NCBI GenBank assembly: GCA_905221605.1
Contig: CAJNDS010002234.1
Coordinates: forward strand, 198,501 to 262,500
Length of the DNA stretch: 64,000 bases
Source of the DNA: Symbiodinium natans
Taxonomy: Eukaryota > Sar > Dinophyceae > Suessiales > Symbiodiniaceae
Reading direction: 5' to 3'
Shown here: piece after piece, positions 10,050-19,814 of the stretch
Layout: each line of letters starts with the position of its first letter
Position numbering within the stretch: the first letter of the stretch is position 1
Notes under the pieces: model-generated
The model's input: the letters and a program-made list of their open reading frames with translations, nothing else
Told to the model about the DNA's origin: nothing
Databases searched by the model: none
Position numbers and translations under genes: made by a program

Positions 10050-12150
10050 AAACCCCAAACCCTAAACCCTAAAGCGCCTGAAGCGCCTAAAACCCGAGCC
10101 CTAAACCGTCTAAAGCTGAACTTGACTGAGGTGAGTTGGGGTTTAGGCATGTTTGTTGGATGCACATGCTTCTATCACCATCCATATGGTTTCTGATTGG
10201 TGCTCGATGTTTGAGTAAAGTCCGTTACGGAAATTGGCGGGTTGTAACGGAAACTGCCGGCTTGAAACCGTTACAGAAACCTTGCCGGGGCGTAACAGAA
10301 ACCAACGCGGGTTCTTTGTTTCAGGGTTTAGGGTTTAGGGGTTAGGGTGTTAGGGTTTAGGGTTTAGGGTGGTGGTGGGTGGTGGTGGGTGGTGATGGTG
10401 TGGTGATGGTGTGGTGGTGGTGCGGTGGTGGTGCGGTGGTGGTGCGGTGGTGGTGCAGTGGTGGTGCGGCGGTGGTGCGGTGGTGGTGCGGTGGTGGTGT
10501 GGTGGCGGTGTGGTGGTGGTGTGGTGGTGGTGTGGTGGCGGTGTGTGTGGCGGTGTGCGGTGGCGTGTGGTGGTGTTTGGTGGTGCGTGGTGGTGTGTGG
10601 TAGTACGTGGTGGTGTTTGGAGTGAAGGACAGACCAAAAAGAAGGATAGGCATTGGAGAGGGAGCTGGGGGGTATTGTGGTGGGGGCGGAGGGAGGGAGG
10701 AGAGACAGAAGTGGGAGAGGCGGGTGTAGATAAGTGCATGATAAGTGGAAATCTAGCGATAACCCTGCTAAAGCATGGACTCGTCCATAGTGGTGTGAGT
10801 TCTAGGCTGGCTCCTCGGTTTTCCCCTCAAGTACCTATAAATAGAGCTACCCGACTTATATCCACAGTTAGAGCCGCCATGAAGCCGGAAAAAACGACAA
10901 ACCTCAACCTGCACTATGGTGCTCTAAAGACTCTTAATCCTACGAGCTACACCCCGAAACCCTAAGCCCAAACCCCAAATTCGGAGCAGCCGCTCCAAGC
11001 TTCTCAAGCACTGCGCCAGGCTACGTGCAGGCGCCGGGCTTCCCAGAGCTCCCCCCCCAAAAAAGCTCTGGAGCTCCACGCTTTTTTTGGGGGCTTTGGC
11101 AAGTAGGGTTTAGGGGTTTTTGGGGGCGGAGTTCTTGTGGTTTGTAGGAGCCAAAGGAGTTCATCCACGGGGGAGGGGGGGGGGGGGTTTGCCACCGGGA
11201 GTCCCAACAAGAGCCCCCTGATGAAACCTGTTAAACCCCCTGACAAGCCCTAAGCCCTAAACCCTGAACCCTAAACCTTAAACCCTAAACCCTAAACCCT
11301 GCAGATCCTTCATGTTCTTGCCAAGGCTCGCAGCGTGGATCAGCCCGAGGCCTGTTAATTCCCCGATTAGGGGCACTTAGGAGGTTTGGAGGGCTGAAGG
11401 TGGCTTTAGGCTCAATTTGTGAACCCAGGATGAGGGTCTTAAGAACATGCCCTGAAAGTTTTCTGCAAGGAGGAGCCTTTAACCAAGCTACGGCTTGTCA
11501 GGGTGACTACGGCTGTGTGCAGTTGCAGCGAAGACACATGCTGAGCCCGTGCGGCAACCTGTGCGCGCAGCCGTCGTCAAGGGTAGAGATGGCCAAATAG
11601 CTACTGCCCTCAGATGCTGCAGGCAGTGCTGGGCATCACATACATGTCAGCAGCGTCTTAGGTATGGGAAGGTCAAGTTGCGCAAGTCAGCAGCTCTTCA
11701 TCCGCAGGCCGCTGTTGTAGGTCAACGCAGGCCTGGCTGCAATAGGCCAACTAAATCAGAGAAGTGAGACAGACCACACTTTTTCCGAGAGCCCTTTGCA
11801 CCATGCGCTTTTTCGGCAGACGGAAGCAGGAGCCAGTGCCGGCATTCTTGAGCTCTGCCCTGGCAGGGCCTAAGGGTCCACTGCACCCCAACAATCCAAA
11901 CCTTATCCAAAGCTCAATATGACAGGAGCTAGCGATCTAAGTGGCCCTTTTTAGGTGACCGACAGGGGTTTGCATACCACCTGCGTCATCTCTGGTGTTC
12001 TGAGGTATCTGTTCACCGTTCTCTGATTTTCTCTGATGTTGTGTTGGTTTTTGATTGAAGAGCTAGGTGAGCCAAGCTATGGAAGCCGTCACGGTGGCTG
12101 GAGTTGCTGTTCACCACAGTATAGTTCCTCAAAGTTTAGGGCGGCCCAAA
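10050..12150. other. No supported gene; simple repeats
   Basis: Contains a GGT-rich minisatellite (10370-10610), scattered heptamers (10325-10370, 11245-11300) and short open frames without motifs. I cannot support a gene here. Confidence 0.4.
10370..10610 (+). repeat. GGTGGTGCGGTG minisatellite
   Basis: Trinucleotide-based repeat (mostly GGTGGTGCG and GGTGGTGTG). It opens all reading frames on both strands and so produces spurious Val/Trp/Gly- and His/Thr/Pro-rich frames. Confidence 0.9.
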
Positions 12151-12156
12151 ACACAC

Positions 12157-12332
12157 CCTAAACCCTAAACCCTAAACCCTAAACCCTAAACCCTAAACCC
12201 TAAACCCTAAACCCTAAACCCTAAACCCTAAACCCTAAACCCTAAACCCTAAACCCTAAACCCTAAACCCTAAACCCCAAACCCTAAACCCTAAACCCCA
12301 AACCCTAAACCCCAAACCCTAAACCCTAAACC
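12157..12332 (+). repeat. Long CCCTAAA array
   Basis: About 25 CCCTAAA heptamers with a few CCCCAAA variants near the 3' end. It abuts an acceptor-like 'accag' at 12330-12334. Confidence 0.95.
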
Positions 12333-12334
12333 AG

Positions 12335-12454
12335 GATGACAAGCAAGAGAAGGGAGAGGTGCCCAGCGAGCAAAGTGTGGCCCTTATTGGGCGCTCGTGT
12401 GCACATCTGAGGGGGGCCGGATCTCAACTCCGGGACTTTGCTGTGTTTCGATTC
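12335..12454 (+). CDS. Exon-like island between opposed heptamer arrays
   Basis: Directly after CCCTAAA repeats and CAG, the frame reads DDKQEKGEVPSEQSVALIG. A GC donor fits near 12390 (TTGG|GCGCTC), or the frame may continue to about 12454. A perfect TTTAGGG array follows from 12456. Product unknown. Confidence 0.35.
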
Positions 12455-12455
12455 G

Positions 12456-12548
12456 GTTTAGGGTTTAGGGTTTAAGGGTTTAGGGTTTAGGGTTTAGGGT
12501 TTAGGGTTTAGGGTTTAGGGTTTAGGGTTTAGGGTTTAGGGTTTAGGG
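12456..12548 (+). repeat. TTTAGGG array
   Basis: About 13 TTTAGGG heptamers, inverted relative to the array at 12157 and capable of pairing with CCCTAAA RNA. Confidence 0.95.
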
Positions 12549-12642
12549 TATTCCTAAACCCTACACACTAAGCCCGAAAGGCCCTAAAGCCTTTTGGGGT
12601 AAAAACGGGATTATTGTTGACCGTCGCCCACATGTTCTGCAG

Positions 12643-12720
12643 ATGCACAAGGTCGCAGGCCCGTGGACACAGTTCAAGAGGACAGCTGCCAACTTAGCTG
12701 ATGGGCCCGACCCGGGGCTG
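12643..12720 (+). CDS. Exon-like island entering a FQS-coding repeat
   Basis: After 'tgcag' the frame reads MHKVAGPWTQFKRTAANLAD and runs into a 9-bp tandem repeat (12720-12872) that stays in frame as Phe-Gln-Ser. A GC donor is available just before the repeat (GATGG|GCCCGA), so the repeat may be intronic. Family unknown. Confidence 0.3.
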
Positions 12721-12872
12721 TTTCAGAGTTTTCAGAGTTTTCAGAGTTTTCAGAGTTTTCAGAGTTTTCAGAGTTTTCAGAGTTTTCAGAGTTTTCAGAG
12801 TTTTCAGAGTTTTCAGAGTTTTCAGAGTTTTCAGAGTTTTCAGAGTTTTCAGAGTTTTCAGAGTTTTCAGAG
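12720..12872 (+). repeat. 9-bp AGTTTTCAG tandem repeat
   Basis: Seventeen perfect 9-bp units, multiple of three, so the frame is preserved. If translated it encodes poly(FQS). A short TTTAGGG pair follows at once. Confidence 0.95.
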
Positions 12873-13602
12873 TTTAGGGTTTAGGGTGGAGCCTGTCTCT
12901 TGCTGACTTAGGTGAAATGATGTTTGGAGATGGACGGGCTGTTGGTCCAGGACGCTTCGAGCACGGCATACACACCGTGTTTTGCTCACATGTCTTGTCG
13001 GTTGGGGGCTGATGGCTTGTGGTTAGGGATGGCAGAGTGATTGCAGAGCGTTGGCTGAGGCAGCGGCCGAATTCTTCCAGAACCCTGCAACCCGCCACAA
13101 ACACCCCCCAACAAAACCCTACACTTCCACACCCCCAACCCCGAACGCGTTCCAGAAACCGGAAGAAGCTGGAAGCCCTAGCATTCCGGGCCAGCGCCCA
13201 GCAGCCCTGAAACCTTGAGCCCAAGCAGCTCTCGAATGGCGGGAGGATCACCAGCGTACGTCAGCCAGCCAGACTTCATTGCAGCGCCTCAGCAGCAAGA
13301 ATGGTGGCAGTGTGATGGCAATGAGGGGGAAGCAATGTGTAACAGTTTGTAACATGCTTAGAGGGTTCAAGGGTAAGCCTCCGCCTAAACCCTTCCAGAC
13401 ACCTTCTGTGTCCCGGATATTCAACTTGAAACCAACTATATGGAGAAATGCTAGAACACTCCCCCAAGAGAGCCAATGATTTACATCAACCATCTGTGCC
13501 CTGAATGCTTGAATCCAAATTTCACTTCCCAGCCTCTGAACCCCAAAACGGCCCTCGCCTCCCCCAAGCCGTAGCATTATCCTCTAACAGCCCGACATAC
13601 TC

Positions 13603-13706
13603 CTCCCTAAACCCTAACCCCTAACCCCTAACCCCTAAACCCTAAACCCTAAACCCTAAACCCTAAACCCTAAACCCTAAACCCTAAACCCTAAACCCTT
13701 AAACCC
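13603..13706 (+). repeat. CCCTAAA array with CCCTAAC units
   Basis: Begins with CCCTAAC-type units and continues as about ten CCCTAAA heptamers. Confidence 0.95.
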
Positions 13707-15059
13707 TAGCATATAAGCCCTACAAGGAGCAAGCTGGCAGAGATGACGGCTTCACTCTCCCGCTGCAATCGGACCTTTGCTGGGGGATGTTTGGGATTTT
13801 TGGACCCCCACTGTTGATGTCTAGCGGGTGTTCGCACATGCAAGCAAGGCGTAGCAAAAGATCTTCCCTTGTAAGTTGCGAGGGCTTTTGGGGCCGTGGC
13901 TTCCAGGAACCGCGGAGACCCAATCCGGTCGGCTCGTTCACGCTCGGGTCCCAGCAGCTGGGTATGGGGGGGTAGGTCCAAACATGGTTCAAGAGTCAAG
14001 AGCTTGAAGCGCTGCCTGCAAAGGTCAGATCGGGAAGAGGGGCCACGAGGCGTGGGGAGTGCCGGGAACGGGATTTCTGCACTAGCTTGTGGGCTGCTGA
14101 GTTCGCAGGCGACACTAGGGTGTCGCAAGCCAAGCAGCACTCATGCTTGCCATGGACTCTTGAACCTTGTGCAGGAAGCTTCACCGGTAACCCATCCTTC
14201 GGCAATCCTGTGCGGGCCCGAAGACTTGCGTTGTAGGAGTCACGATGAAGCCGAGACCGCGCGTGGATGTACTTGACCTCTTCGACCTGTTTGACCCATT
14301 CTCCCCTCTTGCCTCTGTCAAGGACACACGCTCTTGGGGATCCACAACGACCCAGTTCGAAGCTTGTCCTGTGCGTAGGCCTTTTGAGACCTCGTCTGTG
14401 TCCGTAAATGCAACTTTTCGTCCGTTGCTGTGGGCTACCCGCCGCTGGCAGCACATCTCTCTGTGGGATATCGCAAGAAGAAGAAGAACATGAAGAAGAA
14501 CATGAAGAAGTGACACGGCTCTTCTCTGCGCCTGTCGAGATCCGAACTCCCAGGAATGGCCCAGCTACCCTGGTCCGGTACCCGCAGCACAGTCTGGGGC
14601 CCAGAAAAAGACTCAACCACTGCTTTCAGTGTCTGTTGATGTCCAGCTTCTTGTAGAATTTAGGGTTATCAGTTAGGTGTCGTTTGGGGTGGGATCATTC
14701 CATACGCGTACGTATCTCTTTCCTATTTCGCAGAAACAAGTTGAACCAGACACACTGTTTCGCATTTTTGCATCTACATGCCTGTGCGAAGGCATGCGTT
14801 TGAATCTTGATTTTTCGTTCGCACCGACGTTTCGATTCTTAGCAGAACGTTTCAGGCATGCAGGAGCCAGACATATGGGGTGTTGAGAAAGTGCTTCAAA
14901 CCCTAAACCCTAAACCCCATACCCTGAGCCCTAAACCTCAAACCGTTCTTTCAAGGGCTCATCCTCTCTCCTCACAACTGTTGCCGGCCCCGAATTGCCA
15001 GCCAGGCCTCCGATCGGCCCCAACGTTAACGTTGAGGGCAGCCCAGGAGGCCGGGGACA

Positions 15060-15322
15060 TATGTACGTATATACATATATACATACATACATATATTCAT
15101 GTATACATATATACATATGTACATATATACATATATACATATATACATATATACATATATACATATATACATATATACATATATACATATATACATATAT
15201 ACATATATACACATATACACATATACATATGTACATATATACACATACATATATATATATACACATATATACATATATACATATATACATATACACATAT
15301 ATACATATATGTATATATAATT
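15060..15322. repeat. (ATATATAC)n microsatellite
   Basis: Mostly 8-bp units of alternating AT with one C (tatacata). It produces Tyr/Ile/His-rich spurious frames on both strands, which I reject as genes. Confidence 0.95.
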
Positions 15323-15980
15323 TTGGAAATCGTCTTTCACGCCAGAGCTTCCGTAATCTGAAGACGACGGCGCCCTATCGAGGTCTTCATGGTCTCCCAG
15401 AGGGAAACGAGAGGTGTAAGGACCGGGGAAGAAGGCTCTTTCACCTCACCAGACGAGCTGCGGCTTGATGATTGTTAGGGCTGAGGCTGCTAAACCCAAC
15501 CCGAACCCCCCAAAGTCCTAAACCCTAATTAAACAATAAACAGCTACGGTGCATGCCGTAAGCCCATCGCCCGACTAGTCTTCCATTCTCCGACCACTTC
15601 TGTTCCAGGACACAACATCCTTCGGCTCCGTGAAAACCGAGCTGCTTGTCTCTCAACCCTAAACCCCGCCCCAAACTCTGACAGCCCCCAAACGCCTACA
15701 CCCTTAAACTTAAAGAGTCTAAACCCAAAACCCCAAAGCTCCCGAACATATAAAAGCACCGAAACCCTAAACCCTAAACCCCAGAAGCCCCCCACGCAGA
15801 AAAGTCCCTAATGCAGCTCCCAAGACGCCCCAAAAGGTATGAGTGGCCGGCCTATCCCGAGCCTCAAGGCGGAGGCTTGGCAGGCGCCAGAGTTTTCTCT
15901 GGTTGTTTTGTGTTTAGGGTGAAGGGTTAAGGGTTAAGGGTTTAGGGTTTAGGGTTTAAGGGATAAACATAGTATGTTGG

Positions 15981-16074
15981 GATGTTTCCCCTGATACTGG
16001 CAGCTTTTAAAAGGGATTCCAGTAACCCCTGTTTGTAATACCCCACTAAGGACTGTTAGTATAAGGGAGGAAGC
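15981..16074. mobile_element. Degenerate MITE-like hairpin copy
   Basis: The left part (gatgtttcccctgatactg) and right part (aaggactgttagtataaggg) match the arms of the hairpin element at 38161-38253. The centre is diverged. No coding capacity. Confidence 0.45.
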
Positions 16075-16254
16075 TGCCAAGTTTAGGGCCCCCTGACCCC
16101 GAAAAACCCTAAATTCATCAACCCTTTCAGGGTTTAGGGTTTAGGGTTTAGGGTTTTTAGGGTTTAGGGTTGAGGGACCCTAGCCCCTAAACCCGAAGAC
16201 AAGCCGGCACGCTTAACTTTGGTGCTGCTCGGTTTTGAAGAGATACTGGACCAG

Positions 16255-16326
16255 GTCCGAGCGCGGGATACTCGCAGATGATGCCACCTTATCCGGGCTA
16301 CCCCCCGATGCCGATGCCTCCTGCAG
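16255..16326 (+). CDS. Pro/Met-rich exon, possible 5' exon of the Mei2-like gene
   Basis: Acceptor 'accag' precedes a frame reading PSAGYSQMMPPYPGYPPMPM, which ends at a GC donor (TGCAG|GCACCC). It joins in phase with the exon at 16476 across a 149-bp GC-AG intron. Tyr/Pro/Met-rich low-complexity stretches are common N-terminal to RNA-binding domains. It lies 2.1 kb upstream of the Mei2-type RRM on the same strand, so it may be an early exon of that gene. The linking exons are not identified. Confidence 0.5.
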
Positions 16327-16475
16327 GCACCCGAGGGGTTGAGAGTTTTGGGCTTAAGGGTTTGAGGGTTTCCTTGAACTTCCTAGTCAAGCCCTAAGCC
16401 AACACGCCCAAACACCTCAACCCCACATCCGCCAATAGGCCCTGTGCAGGCCCTCTAGGCCTCTTTCCCCTTCAG

Positions 16476-16551
16476 GAGCCAGCGCGCAGGCGCTGGCCCA
16501 GTACGCGGCTAACCTGCAGGCCATGGCGCATCAATTTTCCCAGCGCCTCAG
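16476..16551 (+). CDS. Ala/Gln-rich exon joined to 16255-16326
   Basis: After 'cttcag', two bases complete the split codon from 16326. The frame then reads ASAQALAQYAANLQAMAHQF and ends at a GC donor (CTCAG|GCTTTG). The phase match and matching splice types support the pair. It is probably part of a low-complexity N-terminal region of the downstream RNA-binding gene (inference). Confidence 0.5.
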
Positions 16552-17089
16552 GCTTTGCATCAGCTGACCCCTACATAAAGGGCTTCCGGGTTTTGGGGCT
16601 AAGGGCTTTAGGGACCATGGGACAACGGGCGTGGGTTTTTTTTGAGCAGTAGGGCGTTAAGGTGTGGCTTCGGGTGTTGAAGCCACAGCGTCTGGTTTCT
16701 CTAAACCTTTATATACACTTCTCAGAACCCCTTTGAGATTACAATTCCATCCCGTTAAAGACGATCCAAAACCCCAAACCCTTGACCCTCCCCTAAATCA
16801 CTAAAACTCAAACATCATGCGAAACGGGAACCCCCAAAGGGGACTCCCAAACCCCCCAAACCCTGAAACCTAAAAGCCCTAAACCCTACAACCCAAGGAC
16901 CCTACACCCTGAAACCCTAAAACCCCCCAAAACCCGAAAGCCCTGAACCCTAAAACTCTAAGACCCTGACCCCTGAAACCGAAAACCACCAAAGCCCGAA
17001 ACCTCAAAACCCAAAAACAACTTTCAGCACGCCGCGAGGGTTGGCGGACCCTTAAACCCTCAAAAACCCTTAAAACCCTAAAACCCCAA

Positions 17090-17284
17090 AACCCTAAACC
17101 CTAAACCCCTAACACCGTAAACCCTGAAGACCCTAAACCCTAAACCCTAAACCCCTAACACCGTAAACCCTAAAGACCTTAAACCCTAAACCCTAAACCC
17201 TTTACTCTAAACCCTAAACCCTAAACCCTAAACCCTAAACCCTAAACCCTAAACCCTAAACCCTAAACCCTAAACCCTAAACCC
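17090..17284 (+). repeat. CCCTAAA array
   Basis: Degenerate to perfect heptamers, with the last ten or so perfect, immediately upstream of the exon-like island at 17297. Confidence 0.95.
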
Positions 17285-17296
17285 CCAAACGCTAAG

Positions 17297-17387
17297 GATG
17301 GCCTCCGTGGCCGCTTCCCAGGAGATGGCGAACTCAGAGCTGGGACCTCTCGGTGGCGTGGGCATGGGCACCTGGGCATGGATAACC
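17297..17387 (+). CDS. Exon-like island between opposed heptamer arrays
   Basis: The frame from ATG 17298 reads MASVAASQEMANSELGPLGG and reaches a stop at the edge of the TTTAGGG array at 17388. An internal 'ttcccag' offers an alternative acceptor at about 17322. It lies between the Pro/Met-rich exons and the Mei2-type RRM exons, so it could belong to the same gene. Function not recognised. Confidence 0.35.
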
Positions 17388-17477
17388 TAGGGTTTAGGGT
17401 TTAGGGTTTAGGGTTTAGGGTTTGGGGTTTAGGGTTTGGGGTTTAGGGTTTGGGGTTTAGGGTTTAGGGTTTTAGGA
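17388..17477 (+). repeat. TTTAGGG / TTTGGGG array
   Basis: Opposite orientation to the array at 17090. It follows the exon-like island directly. Confidence 0.95.
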
Positions 17478-18093
17478 GGATTCAGAGTTAAACGAAATTC
17501 GGGGTTCAGGTGGTTTAGTGTTGCCGTAACCCCTGAACCTTAAAGCTCTTAAAACCCCCACTCCAACTCTCAACCCCTTAAGAAGCACCTACCTGTACCA
17601 TGCTGAAACTCTAAACTCTAAGCCCTAAGCACTAAACCCCTAAGCACGCAACCTTAAAAGAAGTCGGAGCCAAGGCATGTCGATCAACCCCTGGCTGCTG
17701 CCAGGTCAGGGAGCTCGGGCCTCATGGTGCTCAGGGCACAAGCAAAGGTGTCCCGTGGTCTCCCTGCGGAGTCTTTACCTTGAACGCCTCGTTACCCAAA
17801 ATAAGAGGCTACTACACGCCCAAAATATGAAACCGTAGCCAAGAATTAGTCTACTGGCTTTCAAGGTAAGCCCGATCGTCCGAAATGCAGCTGGCTCTCG
17901 TTGCTCCCCCCCTCAACAAATGCTTGGCCTGGCTTTGGTCGTGCGCACAAGGCTGTGCCGGTGAGCACTGGCGATCACCTCGATGCCAGAAGGTCTCCCG
18001 GCCAGGGAAGAGCCGTCAACGGGGCACAGGGGGGGCCATTCCAGCACTCAGCACCCACGGCATGCTGTGAGAGGCCCGAAGATGGGCAGCTAA

Positions 18094-18288
18094 ATGGGCA
18101 CAAGAGCCACGGCTGCACTTCTATTGGGTCTATTTAATATTGGAGTTTTGAGTCTAGCCGACGTGGCTGCTACTGGCACTGCAGCATGCTTGGGTGCTTT
18201 GCCCATGCGAACCGTGCTTGCTGCCCCTGTTTTCGGAAGGACCGAATCCGCCATGGAGCCTGCGGTGGTGTTGCCGCTTCCAGACTGA
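18094..18288 (+). CDS. Small open frame with hydrophobic start
   Basis: ATG at 18094; 64 residues with a hydrophobic N-terminal stretch (AALLLGLFNIGVLSL) and an Ala/Thr-rich remainder. It could be a small secreted or membrane peptide, or chance. It is 166 bp upstream of the first Mei2-like exon, with no motif. Confidence 0.2.
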   Translation: MGTRATAALLLGLFNIGVLSLADVAATGTAACLGALPMRTVLAAPVFGRTESAMEPAVVLPLPD

Positions 18289-18454
18289 AGTTACCATGGT
18301 GGAGACAGCGTAGCCGGCACATGTACAATGTTGCGCAACGCTGTCGGTGAGTGTTCGGTGAGTAAATCGATCAGCCATCTAGAGCTTGAAGGCGAGGGCC
18401 GGGCTGTGGTAAAGCAGCTGCTCAAGCGTCTCATGCAATGTCGTGCCTGCTCAG

Positions 18455-19732
18455 GGAATCGAAGTGGGTGACGGTTATGCTGCGAAACCTTCCCAATGAT
18501 TACAGTCGCGATGACGCTGCCTGATTGCATCTCCGATTCGGAGGGGGATGTCAGAGGGCTTCTCGCAGCCTTTGCGGTTTTGGGTTTAGGTTTTGGGTTT
18601 AGATTTTGGGTTTAGGCCGGTTTAGGGTTCAGGCTGGATCTCCCCTTCCTGAGTGAGCGCGGCTATTGATCCCAGGTAGTGGACCTGTTGAACAGCCAGG
18701 GCTTCTTATCGCGATTCGACTTTGTGTACTTGCCGATCGACTTCAAGAACTCTGTTGGCTTGGGCTACGCCTTCATCAACATGGTCAGCTCGGGGCCCCA
18801 GAGTTGCAGCAGGCCTTGGCACGCCCCTCTTTTGCCAGGGGGGTTCAGGGGCACCCTAAACCCTAAACCCTAACCCCTAAACCCTGAACCCTAAACCCTA
18901 AACCCTAAACCCTAAAACCCTAAACCCTAAAAAAAAAACCCTAAAACCCTAAAACCCCAAAACCCAGGTCACGAAGATGCACTGCAAGTCAAGGAGAAGC
19001 TTTCTGGCTTCAAGGAGTGGAAGGTCGCAAGCCAGAAGGCAGGGCCCCCAGCTTCTGCCGAGCGCCCGCCCCCCGCACAACCTCGCTGTGCACAGGTCTG
19101 CGAAGTCGCCTGGGGCAATCCTGAGCAACTCGGCGTCAGGAGTCAGGAGTCCCTAAGCCCTAAACCCTAGACCCTAAACCCTAAAGCCTAAAGCCTAAAC
19201 CCTAAACCTTAAACCCTAAACCCTAAAGGAGCAAGATGCCCTTCACCCTCTTCTTGCAGCCGAAGCTTACAGTAAGCTTACGAGAGGGTTGAAACTTCTG
19301 GCTCAGGCAACAGGGACTCGAGTCCCACATCAGCCGCTACAGGACTGGCCAGCGGCGGGTGCAAAGCACAAGCGGTAGGCCCTAAACCCTCGACCCGAAA
19401 TTCTAAGTGCCTGGAAGGAACAGCCCTGTCATGCACAACTCTGTGCCCGAGGACGCCTGCCGCAAAAGGGTGAACCCATTCAGGTTGAGAGAGTCTTAAG
19501 TCTTAAGGTGCACGGCGTACGGCAGAAGAATTTCGCGCTCCTGTTGCCTTGGGTTCTAGAGTTTCAGAGTTGGTGTTTTGAGCAGCGCAGGAATTCAAGC
19601 CATTGCTCTTCGCGAATGGCGTCAAGGTGCCGTTCCCTGAGCCAACGAAGGTGGGGTGCAACCCGAAACGCTCTTCCTCCAACCCTACACCTGTGGCTCC
19701 TAGACTCCTAAACCCTAAACCCTAATACTCTA
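18455..19732 (+). CDS. Mei2-like protein, C-terminal RNA-recognition motif (RRM_2), seven exons
   Basis: Binds RNA through the C-terminal Mei2-type RRM, a family used in meiotic and developmental RNA control. Exons: 18455-18515, 18676-18787, 18968-19038, 19096-19124, 19307-19342, 19418-19454, 19591-~19650. They join in one frame across every junction. Landmarks in order: VMLRNLPNDYSRDD (RNP2-like), YDF/FDFVYLPIDFKNS, GYAFINMVS, KEKLSGFKEWKV, VCEVAWGNPEQQGLESHI, SRYRNSPVMHNSVPED, FKPLLFANGVKVPFPEPTK. All are hallmarks of Mei2 RRM3. Five introns have GC donors, one (19343) has GA; all acceptors are AG|G. Introns carry TTTAGGG or CCCTAAA repeats. After 19650 the frame stays open to a stop near 19730 or uses a GT donor. 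The 5' exons are not proven; 16255-17387 are candidates. The domain looks intact. Confidence 0.85.
18788..18967 (+). other. GC-AG intron containing a CCCTAAA array
   Basis: Splitting GGTCA|GCTCGG and CCCAG|GTCACG restores the codon AGT and the motif INMVSHEDAL. Reading straight through instead breaks the RRM. The CCCTAAA array (18854-18965) ends right at the acceptor and replaces a normal polypyrimidine tract. Confidence 0.8.
19143..19230 (+). repeat. CCCTAAA-type array inside Mei2-like intron
   Basis: About ten heptamers (CCCTAAG, CCCTAGA, CCCTAAA) within intron 19125-19306, oriented as CCCTAAA with respect to the gene. Confidence 0.85.
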
Positions 19733-19809
19733 AACCCTAAACCCTAAAACCCTAAACCCTAAACCCTAAACCCTAAACCCTAAACCCTAAACCCTAAACC
19801 CTAAACCCT
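19708..19809 (+). repeat. CCCTAAA array
   Basis: About 14 heptamers at the 3' end of the Mei2-like gene. They supply the in-frame stop of the last open frame. Confidence 0.95.
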
Positions 19810-19814
19810 TGCAA

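Larger units (their letters stand above)
12905..16250. other. No supported gene; mixed repeats
   Basis: Contains the CCCTAAA array at 13603, an (ATATATAC)n tract at 15060 and a degenerate MITE-like copy near 15981. Open frames around 13700-14650 occur on both strands without motifs. I do not support any as a gene. Confidence 0.4.
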
